From Nocardioides sambongensis (GTDB lineage: Bacteria > Actinomycetota > Actinomycetes > Propionibacteriales > Nocardioidaceae): DNA of 64,000 bases. The notes under the pieces were generated by a model. That model saw nothing but the letters and a program-made list of their open reading frames with translations, had not been told where the DNA came from and ran no database searches. How positions within the stretch are numbered: the first letter of the stretch is position 1; each line of letters opens with the position of its first letter. Below are positions 8,136 through 16,999 of this stretch, in pieces. The position numbers and the translations under genes were made by a program. The DNA is taken from assembly GCF_006494815.1 (NCBI RefSeq), contig NZ_CP041091.1, forward strand, positions 1,639,001 to 1,703,000, in the 5' to 3' direction.

Positions 8136-9332
8136 TCATGAGCGCGGCATGCCGAGGATGCGCTCGGCCGCGATGTTGCGTTGGATGAAGGTCGACCCGC
8201 CGGCGATGGCGGTGCCTCGGCTCTGGTTGGCCAGGCGAAGCCAGGACCGCGTTGCGGCGAGTTCGTCATCGTCCTCGGCCGGGTCGAACTGCCCTCCGAG
8301 GGGTGCGAGTGAGAGCCGGAAGTCAGCGAGGTCCTCAACCAGGGGGCAGAAGTAGAGCTTGCCGATCGATGTCACAGGCCCCGGCGGCGCACCGGCCGCG
8401 GCGCCCGTGATGACGCGTTGACTGATCGTCTTGTGGATCAACGCCCGCGCCCACAGGTCGGCGATTCTCTGGCGGACCTTCGGGTCGGCGCCGAGCGGCT
8501 GCCCGTCGCCATCTGTCATGGAACGGACGTCATCGATGATGTCGGTGACGGCCTTCGTGGTGTTGACCCGGCCCGTCGCGATGGCGACCCGCTCGAAGGC
8601 GAGGGTCCCCATCGTCACGGCCCAGCCGCCGTCGACCTCGCCGACCACGTTGGCGTCGGGGACGAAGACGTCGTCGAGGAACACCTCGTTGAACTCGGCC
8701 TCCCCCAGCATGTGCTGCAGTGGCCGGACGGTGACGCCCTCGCTGTCCATCGGGAGCAGGAAGAACGTGATGCCGCGGTGTCGGGCCTTGGCAGGGTCCG
8801 CACCACCGGTGCGGGCCAGGAGAATGGCGTGGGCGGCGATCTGGGCCCGGCTGGTCCAGATTTTCTGCCCGGTGATCCGCCAACCGCCGTCGACCTTGAC
8901 GGCCTTGGTGCGCAGGCTCGCGAGGTCGGAGCCAGCGCCGGGCTCGGAGAACAGCTGGCACCAGATCTCAGCGCCGGTCAGGATCGGCTCCAGGAGCCGC
9001 TCCTTCTGGTCAGGCGTGCCGAAGTGCGCGATCGTCGGACCGCAGAAGTCCTCACCGATGATGTTGAGCCGTTCCGGCGCACCCGCCAGGTCGCACTCCT
9101 CGCCGAAGATGGCCCGCATCCGCTCGTCGAGCCCCTGCCCGCCGTACTCCACCGGCCAGGTCAGACCGGCCAGGCCTGCGTCGAACAGCATGCGCTGCCA
9201 CTCGCGCCAGAACGGCGCCTTCGCCTCGAGGACCTCGGGCTCCGGCCACGGCAGCTGAGGCAAGGCCTCGGCCAGCCACGTCCGCACTCGAGCGCGGAAG
9301 TCGGCTTCGTCGGGTGCGTCGGCCAGCTCCAT
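8136..9332 (-). CDS. Acyl-CoA dehydrogenase family protein
   Basis: A 398-residue FadE-type enzyme. N-terminal WREWQRMLFDAGLAGLTWPVEYGG leads to the FAD/substrate motif CQLFSEPGAGSDLASL, then GQKIWTSRAQ, and the C-terminus IAGGSTFIQRNIAAERILG. As in many actinobacterial FadEs, the medium-chain EG-T-E motif is replaced (GGST). Its ATG overlaps the stop of the frameshifted CoA ligase upstream, and the ACS-type ligase starts 16 bp downstream, so the three form one unit preceded by the operator at 11071. It should oxidise the acyl-CoA made by one of these ligases. Confidence 0.92.
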   Translation of the reverse strand: MELADAPDEADFRARVRTWLAEALPQLPWPEPEVLEAKAPFWREWQRMLFDAGLAGLTWPVEYGGQGLDERMRAIFGEECDLAGAPERLNIIGEDFCGPTIAHFGTPDQKERLLEPILTGAEIWCQLFSEPGAGSDLASLRTKAVKVDGGWRITGQKIWTSRAQIAAHAILLARTGGADPAKARHRGITFFLLPMDSEGVTVRPLQHMLGEAEFNEVFLDDVFVPDANVVGEVDGGWAVTMGTLAFERVAIATGRVNTTKAVTDIIDDVRSMTDGDGQPLGADPKVRQRIADLWARALIHKTISQRVITGAAAGAPPGPVTSIGKLYFCPLVEDLADFRLSLAPLGGQFDPAEDDDELAATRSWLRLANQSRGTAIAGGSTFIQRNIAAERILGMPRS

Positions 9333-10992
9333 CAGGCTGCCCCCGCCTTCTCCAGCTTCTCGGCGATCTCCGCCCGGAGGACGTGCTTCTGCACCTTGCC
9401 GGTCGCGGTCATGGGCAGTTCGGTGACGATCTCGAGCCGCTCGGGCACCTTCTGGATGGCGAGGCCTTGACCGAGCAGGAACTCGCGGATCGCCTCCAGG
9501 GTGAGGTCGTGGCCCTCACGCAGGACGAGGTAGCAGCAGACGCGCTCGCCCAACTGGCGATCGGGCATGCCGACCAGGGCGACGGCGGCGACGGCCGGGT
9601 GTCCTGTGAGCGCGTCCTCGACCTGTCGGACGCTGATGTTCATCCCGCCTCGGATCACGATGTCCTTGGTCCGGCCGGTCACGCGGACGAAACCGTCGTC
9701 GTCCATTCGACCGAGGTCGCCGGAGAGGTGGAACCCGTCATGGGTGTACCCGGCGGCGGTCAGTTCGGGCTGGCCGATGTACTCCAGGCAGTTCATCGCG
9801 CCTCGGTAGGCAATGTCGCCCTCCTCGCCGCGCGGCACCTCGTTGCCCATCCCGTCGACGATGCGGACCTCCTGCAGGGGAAGGGCCCTGCCGTCAGATG
9901 TCATCGACCGTTGGGGATCCTCGTCGATGGTGCACATCGTGGTGGTGATGTTCTCGGTGCGTCCGTAGAGGCTGAGGACGGCCATGTTCGGCAGCGCCGA
10001 ACGGGCCGCCTCGACGAAGCTTGCCGGGATCGGTGCTCCAGCCGCGGTCCAGAACCGCATCGTGCTGGCGTCATGGACCGACGGGTCGTAGACGTCGATC
10101 AGCATCTGGAGGAAGGTCGTGGCGCTGACACAGGCCGTGCAACCGAACTTCCGAATCCGCTCCAGCCCCTCCCTCGGCTCCCACTGCTCCATCAGGTGAG
10201 TTGCCGCGCCATGTGCCATCGGCAGGATGAAGCTGGTGACCAGTCCTGTCGTGTGCGTGACGGGCGAGGGCCGAACTGCACGTCGTCCTCGGTGTAGCCC
10301 CAACCGCGGCCGAGGAGCCTCGCACCGCAGGCCATGGTGTTGAAGGTGTGCAGGCACCCCTTCGGCCGTGACGTGGTGCCCGAGCTGAACACGATGACGA
10401 AGGGTTCGTCCGGACCGACACCCGGGCCGATCTCTGCGTCCGCTTCGTCAGCGGCACGTTCGACCGGGATCTCGTCGAAGGCGACGGCGCCGGCCGGCAG
10501 CTCGCCGTCGGGACGCACCACGATCACCAGGTCGAGCGTCGGGCTGGCCGCCGCGAGCTCTGTGAACATCCGTGCGTGGTCAAAGCGGCGGTAGTCCAGC
10601 GCAGTGAAGGCTGCCTTCGCGCCGGCAGTCTCGACGATGAAGCCGACCTCGTCGTCACGGTAGATCGGCATGACCGGGACGAGGATCGCACCGATCCGGG
10701 CGACCGCGGCTGCGATGACGAAGAACTCGGTCCAGCTGGGCATCTGCACGACAACCCTGTCGCCGGGACCGATGCCTCGGCGCCTCAGCCCGACCGCCAA
10801 GGCCCGCCCCCGGTCACGGAGCTCCGTATAGGTCACCGAGGTGACCGCGTCGGTGCCGAAGACCTTGTCGAGGTGCGTGGCCGCCTGCTTCTCGACGAGT
10901 CCGAAGAGGGTGTCGGACGTCCACAGGCCCTCGTCGTAGAAGCGGGCGATCTCGTCGTCGCTGTAACGGTCGTGCACCGTGGCCAACGCCAT
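9332..10992 (-). pseudogene. Class I adenylate-forming acyl-CoA synthetase, interrupted by one frameshift
   Basis: Two overlapping frames together make a full-length ligase of about 553 residues. The upstream part (from 10992, MALATVHDRYSDDEIARFYD) carries the AMP-binding motif IVFSSGTTSRPKG and runs to GWGYTEDDVQFGP. The protein continues in another frame as SPVTHTTGLVTSFILPMAHG through LSLYGRTEN, HLSGDLGRMDDDG and PMTATGKVQKHVLRAE to 9332. The break is at about 10267-10272 in a GGGCC run and is explained by one missing base. All motifs survive, so either the inactivation is recent or the sequence is wrong here. It is the first gene of an operon behind the FadR-like site at 11071. Confidence 0.8.
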
Positions 10993-11070
10993 GGCAACTC
11001 CTCAGGTCGGTCTGCTCCAGGAGATCGAGAGCGTGACGCACGTCGCTCGATACTGGTCCCCACATTACAA

Positions 11071-11081
11071 TGGTCAGACCG
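11071..11081. promoter_or_regulatory. FadR-type operator upstream of the ligase-dehydrogenase-ligase operon (site 3)
   Basis: TGGTCAGACCG lies 79 bp upstream of the minus-strand CoA ligase start at 10992, with an AT-rich TTGTAATGT stretch beside it on the minus strand that could hold the -10. It resembles the E. coli FadR core TGGTCNGACC very closely. The gap has no other gene. Confidence 0.55.
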
Positions 11082-11108
11082 ATTAGGCAACGGAGGTGGC
11101 GGTGGCCG

Positions 11109-12343
11109 TCAGTCCTCCCGGGAGCCGATGGTGAGCCGCAGGTACTGCGAGATCGCCTCGGCGCGGTTCTCGACGCGCAGCTTGCGCAGGACCTGCTTCA
11201 CGTGGGACTTGACGGTGCCGGTCGCGATCACCAACGCCTGCGCGATCCGATCGTTGGTGGCACCGGTGGCCATCAGTGCGAGCACCTCCAGCTCGCGGGC
11301 CGTCAGGAGCTCCTCGAGCGCCCGCGAGCGCTCGCTGTCGACGGGGCGGGGCCGAAGGTCCGGCTGACTCCGACGGCCGTGGCGTCGTCACGGTGGGTCA
11401 GGTCGATCGTGCTGGTCGCGAGATCGTCGAGCGCGGCCTCGATGTCGCGCATCGCCTCCAGAACCCGCGACCGCTGCTCCCCCAGCCTGTCGAGGAGGAC
11501 GGCGCGTTCGAAGATCTGGGCGAAGCCGATCGCGAAGAACCACAAGATGTCGCGATCGAGGTCGACCATCTCGGCGCCCGCGTTGTCGGCGTGCAGCAAG
11601 CCGATGACTCGATCTCCAGCGAGGATAGGCGCGGCGGCGTACGAGGTGAGGCCAGACGCGTGAGCCATGGGCGCGTGGACGCGGGGATCCTCACCAGCGT
11701 CCGCCACGAGGGCGGGCTGCCGGTCCCTGACCATCTCGCTCTCGAGAAGCATCTGTGACAGTTCGATCGCAGGCACCTCGCGGATCCAGTCGCGGAAGGT
11801 GAGCTCCGTGGAGCCGACCTCGTGGGCCCAGCTCCTCCACGGGCGCCAGGTGTCGCCGTCGACACGGGACAGCATCACGCGCTCGAATCCACCGGCACGG
11901 CCGGCGGCCTCGCAGACCTCGTCGAGGAGCTTGTCCTGGTCGGTCACCTGACGCAGCTCGCTGAGTCCGTGGTCGAGGTGACCGAGGCGTCGCAACCGGT
12001 CGTGCCCAAGGTGGTCGTGGATCGCGAACCGAACGGCGTGGATGTCGTGGAGGGCTTGGCTCACCGCCACGACGTCCTGCGGGCGAACAGCGGTCTCGGG
12101 CGTCACCAGGCACTCGCGCATCATGCCGCCCAGGATGGCCAACTGACCGTCGAGCAGGCGCAGCTCACTCGAGGCCGGCTGGTTGATCTCCGCGACGTCG
12201 TCGGTGGTGTCCACGTCCCGGTCGGGGGCGGGAAGGCCACGAAGCAGCGCGACGGCGGCGCCGTGGACCTCGATTCCGCGAGCAAGGAGTTCCGCGCGTC
12301 GTCGCGCGGAGGCGGCACTGCCAGGCTCCATGAACCTCATCAC
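11109..12343 (-). pseudogene. GAF-LuxR family transcriptional regulator, interrupted by one frameshift
   Basis: The first frame (GTG 12343, ATG 12340 or ATG 12331) encodes a 346-residue product with a central GAF-like domain (about residues 140-300). It runs out of frame at RTFGPAPSTAS. In the next frame the protein continues as RPVDSERSRALEELLTARE and a clear LuxR helix-turn-helix, LEVLALMATGATNDRIAQAL then GTVKSHVKQVLRKL, ending at 11109. One base missing in the GGGGCGGGGCC run (11343-11353) explains the break; restored length is about 411 residues. It is divergent from the TetR gene across a 42-bp region with a perfect palindrome. It probably regulated the catabolic genes in response to a ligand bound by the GAF domain. 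Confidence 0.75.
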
Positions 12344-12351
12344 CTATCCGT

Positions 12352-12363
12352 GAACGATCGTTC
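12352..12363. promoter_or_regulatory. Perfect 12-bp palindrome, TetR-type operator
   Basis: GAACGATCGTTC sits in the middle of the 42-bp divergent region between the LuxR-type and TetR-type regulator genes. Its position and symmetry fit an autoregulatory TetR operator also controlling the LuxR-type gene. Confidence 0.6.
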
Positions 12364-12385
12364 CGGTCGATGATAGTCTCACGCC

Positions 12386-12943
12386 GTGGCACGCGACCGA
12401 CGGATTCTCGACGCCGCCGCGGTCGCCTTCCACGAGAAGGGGTTCCATGGTGTCGGGATGGACGAGCTCGGATCCCGCGCCGGGCTCAGTGGTCCGTCGC
12501 TCTACCGCTACTTCTCGGGCAAGGACGAGATCCTTGCCAAGCTGCTGGACGAGGCGATGGACGAGTTGCTGACCGCGACGGAGCCGACCGATCCCGACCC
12601 CCGCGGCGATCTCGAGCGTGCGCTGCGCCACCACGTGGACTTCGCCCTGGTCAATCGGCCGCTCGTCGCGCTCTACCAGCGGGAGGTCCGGTCGCTGGCC
12701 GACCCGTGGGCCGCCCCCTTCGCCGTACGCCGCAAGGAGTACACGAAAGCGTGGGAGCGACTGGTCTCACGAGCCAGGCCAGCCCTCGACGAGGCCACGA
12801 TCGGCGCGGTCACCCAAGGCTGCCTTGGACTGGTCTTCTCGGTCCCAGGCTGGCCGGAACGGACCCTGGCCGTCCCGCGCGCCGCCGACGCGATCGTGGA
12901 CCTCGTCCTGCACGGACTGGTCGGGGTAGACTCAGCTCCCTGA
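12386..12943 (+). CDS. TetR/AcrR family transcriptional regulator
   Basis: A 185-residue protein from GTG 12386. The N-terminal TetR helix-turn-helix reads ILDAAAVAFHEKGFHGVGMD then RAGLSGPSLYRYFSGKDEIL, and a helical ligand domain follows with the WExxV-like segment AWERLVSRARPAL. It resembles regulators of acyl-CoA catabolic genes in actinobacteria. The start lies 22 bp after the GAACGATCGTTC palindrome, suggesting autorepression. Its last 12 bp overlap the convergent acyl-CoA dehydrogenase gene. The ligand is not known. Confidence 0.9.
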   Translation: MARDRRILDAAAVAFHEKGFHGVGMDELGSRAGLSGPSLYRYFSGKDEILAKLLDEAMDELLTATEPTDPDPRGDLERALRHHVDFALVNRPLVALYQREVRSLADPWAAPFAVRRKEYTKAWERLVSRARPALDEATIGAVTQGCLGLVFSVPGWPERTLAVPRAADAIVDLVLHGLVGVDSAP

Positions 12944-14173
12944 GCGGAAGTTCCACATCCCAGCAGCGATGCGCCGGTACTGCAGCTCGTCGGAGCCCTC
13001 GGTGATCCGGTAGCGCCGGTGGTGGCGGTAGATGTGCTCGAACGGGTAGTGCCGGCTGTAGCCGACTCCCCCATGCACCTGCATGGCCCGGTCGGCCGCG
13101 TCGCAGGCGAGTCGGTTGCCGCGCACATTGACCATCGCCACCTTGTCACTCACGGCCGTCTTCCCGTGCACGTCCATCTCCCACGCGACCTTGGCAATGG
13201 TGTTGCGGACCAGCTCCGCCTCGGTCTGGAGCTCGACCAGCTGCCACTGGACGCCCTGGTAGTCGCGCATCGCCTTGCCGAAGAGCGAGCGCTCCTCGGT
13301 GTAGTCGATGGCCTTGTCGATGCAGAACTGTGCAGCTCCCAGCGAGCTGGCTGCCTGGCGGATGCGGTTCTCGTGGACGAAGAGCTGGGCGCAGTCCAGG
13401 CCGCGGCCCTCCTCACCGATCATCGCCGAGGCAGGCACACGCACGCCGTTGAGCCGGACCTCGGCATGGTCGGTCGGCATGTTGAAGGTCCACCAGTAGA
13501 ACGGCACCTCGAATCCCGTGGCGTCCGTCGGCACGAGGAAGGCCGAGATGCCTTCGGCCTTGCCGTCCTCGCCGCTGGTGCGGGCGAAGACGAGGTCGAT
13601 CTCCGAGACGTCGACCACGCTGTTCCACCGCTTCGCGCCCGTGATGATCCAGTCATCGCCGTCGCGCACGGCGCGGGTCTCCAGCCAGGTGGCGTCGCTG
13701 CCGTGGTTCGGCTCGGTCAGCCCGAAGGCCATCTCCATGTCACCGGACACCAGGCGCTCGAGGTACTGCTCCTTCTGTTCTGGCGTGCCGTACTCGTGGA
13801 GGACCAGTGCCAGCGGCAGGTTCGCAACCATCGACGCCTCGTGGCTGAGCTCTGCGTGCAGGCCCGGTCCGCGGTGGGCCAGGTGCTCGCGGATGATGGC
13901 CATGGCGACGTTCGTGCCGTCCTTTCCGCCGAGAGCCTTGGGGAGCGGGTAGCGGTAGAAGCCGGCTTGGTCGGCGAGGACGCGGGCTTCGTGCATGATC
14001 TCCCGCCAGCGGCGGGTCGGGATGCCGCCGCGCTCGACGTCTGTGCGGGCGAACTCGCGCCGGTGGTCGAAGTACTCGGGGTTGGCTTCCTCGATCGGCT
14101 TGATCTTGGTGTCGATGAAGTCATCGAGGTTGGTGAGGAAGGTTGCCACGTCCTCGGGGATGGTCCAGTCCAT
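12932..14173 (-). CDS. Acyl-CoA dehydrogenase family protein
   Basis: A 413-residue acyl-CoA dehydrogenase with MEMAFGLTEPNHGSDATW (FAD/substrate motif), GAKRWNSVVD, and the C-terminal MQVHGGVGYSRHYPFEHIYR then YRITEGSDELQYRR. Of the four dehydrogenases in the window it is the only one keeping the canonical EG-S-x-E region with the catalytic Glu. The N-terminal half, rich in charged residues (EEANPEYFDHRREFARTD), resembles the ACAD10/11-type branch that acts with APH-fold kinases; an APH gene lies 1.6 kb away. It is divergent from the MaoC hydratase gene and convergent with TetR. Confidence 0.9.
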   Translation of the reverse strand: MDWTIPEDVATFLTNLDDFIDTKIKPIEEANPEYFDHRREFARTDVERGGIPTRRWREIMHEARVLADQAGFYRYPLPKALGGKDGTNVAMAIIREHLAHRGPGLHAELSHEASMVANLPLALVLHEYGTPEQKEQYLERLVSGDMEMAFGLTEPNHGSDATWLETRAVRDGDDWIITGAKRWNSVVDVSEIDLVFARTSGEDGKAEGISAFLVPTDATGFEVPFYWWTFNMPTDHAEVRLNGVRVPASAMIGEEGRGLDCAQLFVHENRIRQAASSLGAAQFCIDKAIDYTEERSLFGKAMRDYQGVQWQLVELQTEAELVRNTIAKVAWEMDVHGKTAVSDKVAMVNVRGNRLACDAADRAMQVHGGVGYSRHYPFEHIYRHHRRYRITEGSDELQYRRIAAGMWNFRSGS

Positions 14174-14292
14174 GTCGTCTCCTGGGGTGGGCCCGCGGGC
14201 GGGTGTGGGTGCAACGCGGGAGGCGGTGCACGCTGACCTTGACGCTAGGTCCGAGTTCCGGCCATCGCGGACGCCCCGGACCGTGTGGGCTG

Positions 14293-14304
14293 TGGAGATC
14301 TCCA
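14293..14304. promoter_or_regulatory. Perfect palindrome in the dehydrogenase/MaoC divergent region
   Basis: TGGAGATCTCCA lies in the 185-bp space between the divergent acyl-CoA dehydrogenase (start 14173) and MaoC hydratase (start 14359) genes. It may be an operator for a regulator other than the GntR or TetR proteins, since it matches neither palindrome. No clear -10 or -35 elements were recognised. Confidence 0.35.
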
Positions 14305-14358
14305 GCCGTCTGACTGAGGCGCATCGCCTTCACCAGTTCGGCCGCCGACGATGGCAGC

Positions 14359-14811
14359 ATGAAGATCCTCAACGGCGTCGACGAACTCCGTGCCCTGGTC
14401 GGCGAACGGCTCGGCACGAGTTCGTGGCACGACATCACCCAGGGACGGATCCAGGGGTTCGCCGACGCGACCGAAGACTGGGAGCGCATCCATGTCGACC
14501 CGGTCCGCGCCGCGGCGTCGCCCTTCGGCGCCACCATCGCCCACGGTCTCTACACGCTCTCCCTGGGGCCCAAGTTCCAGTACGAGATCTTCGAGATGAA
14601 CGGGCACTCGCTCGCCCTGAACTACGGCTACGACAAGGTCCGCTGGATAACGCCGGTCAAGGTCGGCTCCAGGCTGCGGATGACCCTGGACCTGATCGCG
14701 GCCGAACCGCTCGACGGTGGCTCCAAGTTCCGGACCCGCCAGACCTTCGAGATCGAGGGACAGGACGAGCCGGCGTGTGTCGCCGAGTCCCTCTTCGCCT
14801 ACTTCGACTGA
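14359..14811 (+). CDS. MaoC-like (R)-specific enoyl-CoA hydratase/dehydratase
   Basis: A 150-residue single hot-dog-fold protein. It has the hydratase-2 signature FADATEDWERIHVDPVRA then SPFGATIAHGLYTLSL, with the catalytic Asp/His pair in the D-x4-H-x-D and IAHG segments. It would hydrate a 2-enoyl-CoA made by one of the acyl-CoA dehydrogenases. The MDR-type oxidoreductase starts 10 bp downstream with a good ribosome site, so the two are an operon. Confidence 0.9.
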   Translation: MKILNGVDELRALVGERLGTSSWHDITQGRIQGFADATEDWERIHVDPVRAAASPFGATIAHGLYTLSLGPKFQYEIFEMNGHSLALNYGYDKVRWITPVKVGSRLRMTLDLIAAEPLDGGSKFRTRQTFEIEGQDEPACVAESLFAYFD

Positions 14812-14821
14812 GGAGATTTCC

Positions 14822-15805
14822 ATGCGTGCTGTTGTGGTCGAGAGTCTCGACGGGCCCCGCTCGGCGGTGGTCAGGGACATCCCCGCGCCGACCGGTGCCC
14901 ATCCCCGCGCCGGCGGGCGCCGCGTGCTGGTCGACGTCCACGCGGTAGGTCTGTCCTTCATCGACCCCCTGCAGACCTGGGGACGCTACCAGGGCGGGGT
15001 CGCCGCCCCTTACGTCTGCGGGTCCGAGGTGTCCGGGGTCGTCGCCGAGGCACCCGATGACTCGTGGCTCATCCCCGGCGACCGGATCTCCGGCATCGTC
15101 TGGCAGGGCGCGATGGCTGAACAGGCCCTCGCTCTTGACGACTTCGTGGTCAAGCTGCCCGACACGATGTCGTATGCCGAGGGCGCCGGGATCTACATGA
15201 ACTACGCGACGGCTTGGTATGCCCTCGACAGGGCTGGCGCCCAGCCCGGCGAGACCGTCCTCGTGACCGGCGCGGCTGGCGGGGTCGGCACCTGCGTCCT
15301 CGACCTCGGCCCAGCCTTCGGCGTCGAGACCATCGCCTTGGTCTCCAGCACTGCCAAGGAGCAGATGGCCAAGGCGGCCGGCGCCACGCACGCGGTCCGG
15401 ACCGACACGGACTGGCTCACTGCGGTCCGCGACCTCACCGGAGGCCGCGGCGTCGAGGTCTTCGTCGACATGGTCGGTGGCGAGCAGTTCCTCGACACCG
15501 TCCGTTCACTGCGCATCGGCGGCCGTGGCGTGATCGTCGGATTTGCCGGCGGCTCGATCCCCGAGCTCAAGATGAACCGACTCCTGCTCCGCAACCTCAC
15601 GCTGACCGGCATCACGATGGACGTCATGGAGACCGAGCATCCGGGGACACTCGAGCGAGTCCGGCACGGCGTGCAGAAGTTGCTCGACGAGGGACGACTC
15701 ACACCGGCGATCGGCGCGGTGTATCCGCTGGAGCAGGCCGCCGACGCACTGGCCGCCCTGGACGAGCGCACGGCAGTCGGCAAGGTCGTGGTCGAGGTCC
15801 GCTGA
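14822..15805 (+). CDS. NADPH:quinone oxidoreductase family protein (zinc-free MDR)
   Basis: A 327-residue medium-chain dehydrogenase/reductase. ATG 14822 follows AGGAG closely; longer frames run into the MaoC gene. It has the N-terminal GroES-like domain, PYVCGSEVSGVVAEAP, and the nucleotide motif TVLVTGAAGGVGT. The zinc-ligand cysteines of alcohol dehydrogenases are absent, so it belongs to the quinone oxidoreductase/enoyl reductase branch. It may reduce an enoyl or quinone-like intermediate. A paralogue with the same layout is at 17816-18805. Confidence 0.85.
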   Translation: MRAVVVESLDGPRSAVVRDIPAPTGAHPRAGGRRVLVDVHAVGLSFIDPLQTWGRYQGGVAAPYVCGSEVSGVVAEAPDDSWLIPGDRISGIVWQGAMAEQALALDDFVVKLPDTMSYAEGAGIYMNYATAWYALDRAGAQPGETVLVTGAAGGVGTCVLDLGPAFGVETIALVSSTAKEQMAKAAGATHAVRTDTDWLTAVRDLTGGRGVEVFVDMVGGEQFLDTVRSLRIGGRGVIVGFAGGSIPELKMNRLLLRNLTLTGITMDVMETEHPGTLERVRHGVQKLLDEGRLTPAIGAVYPLEQAADALAALDERTAVGKVVVEVR

Positions 15806-15814
15806 CCTCGAGGC

Positions 15815-16875
15815 TCAGCCGCGGTCGAGAGCTGCGTGACCCGCCGCCAGCACCTCATCGAGATGGCGGGCGGCGGTCACGAGCTTCGGGTCCGGCACGT
15901 CGAGCTTCCGCTCGCGCTTCCAGATCACGGAGATGGTCGAGGCCGTCTTGTAGTAGCAGACCCCGAGGAACCAGGCGAGGTCCTTCCCCATCGCCGCCAG
16001 GGCCCGCTCGTCGGCTCCTGCTGCTCGCCGCACGGCGGCATACTCCTGCAGGAGGTCATCACGGCTCGGTAGCAGGGCCCCAGCTTGCCGGTTGGCGGCC
16101 GAACGTTCCTCGTGGAAAACGTGGCGGGCTCCAGATGCATCAGCATCCAGGCGAGGTCGGACCTGGGGTCCCCCACCGACCAGATCTCCCAGTCGATGAC
16201 GGCGGCCAGTTCGGGGCCCTCGAACAGCATGTTGGCCAACCGGTAGTCACCATGGAGAAGGCGCGGAGCCAGGCTCCGCGGGACCCGCTCGACCAGTCTG
16301 GCGTGCAACTTCTCCTGACCGGGTGCGATGTCGGGGTCCACCGTCTCGAAGAGTCGTCGCCAACGCTCGAGCTCGTCATCGACCGCCGCGACCGGTTCTC
16401 CGCCCAGTCCCAACGCATGCGGCGTCAAGGCCTGGAGGCGGGCCAGTGCGCGAGTTGCTGCACGCGCGCGCTCAGCGACCGTCGAGGCATCGGGTGGATT
16501 GTCGGAGACGTCGAGGAGCGGCTCGTAGGACTCACCCGGACACAACGTCATCGCGAACAGCGGCGGCTCCTCCGGTGGGTTCCCGTTGTCGCTGAACAGC
16601 ACGTCAGGGACCGGGAAGCCGGGCAATCGACCCACCGCCCGCAAGGCTTGCACCTGGCGCAGGACGTCGCGATTGCGCACCGGGGCGAGGCCAGCGGGCG
16701 CGACCTTCAGCACAATCGGCTTGTCCTCACGGTCACCGACCAGTGTCGAGGCGAAGGTCAGGCTCGACACTCCCCCCTCGAGGCGCCGCAGCCCGCGCAA
16801 CTCCGCATCCGGCGTCCGTCGACGCGCGGCCGCGGTCGCGCGGTCCAACAGGTGATCAGTGTCGATGGGTTGCAC
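15815..16875 (-). pseudogene. APH-fold phosphotransferase (ACAD10/11 kinase-like), interrupted by one frameshift
   Basis: The first frame holds the aminoglycoside-phosphotransferase/choline-kinase fold: LEGGVSSLTFAS, PIVLKVAP (ATP Lys), LLHGDYRLANMLFEGP (Brenner motif with HGDxxxxN) and VIDWEIWSVGDPRSDLAW (metal-binding Asp). It leaves frame after RPPTGKLGP; the C-terminus continues in another frame as LPSRDDLLQEYAAVRRAAGA through FLGVCYYKTASTISVIWK to 15815. One base missing in GGGCCCC (16075-16081) explains it. The start, GTG 16875 or 16884, is tentative. Relatives next to acyl-CoA dehydrogenases phosphorylate 4-hydroxyacyl-CoAs (ACAD10/11, LvaA). It is divergent from the SDR gene at 17000. 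Confidence 0.78.
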
Positions 16876-16999
16876 GACACCCACTCTGCGGCTGCTCGGC
16901 AGACGTGACAACGGACCGACCGGCAACTGCTGGAGAGACCCACAGCACCACCACACTCGGCAGTCGATGTGCGGGCACATCCCGAGAAGACTCCCCTCT

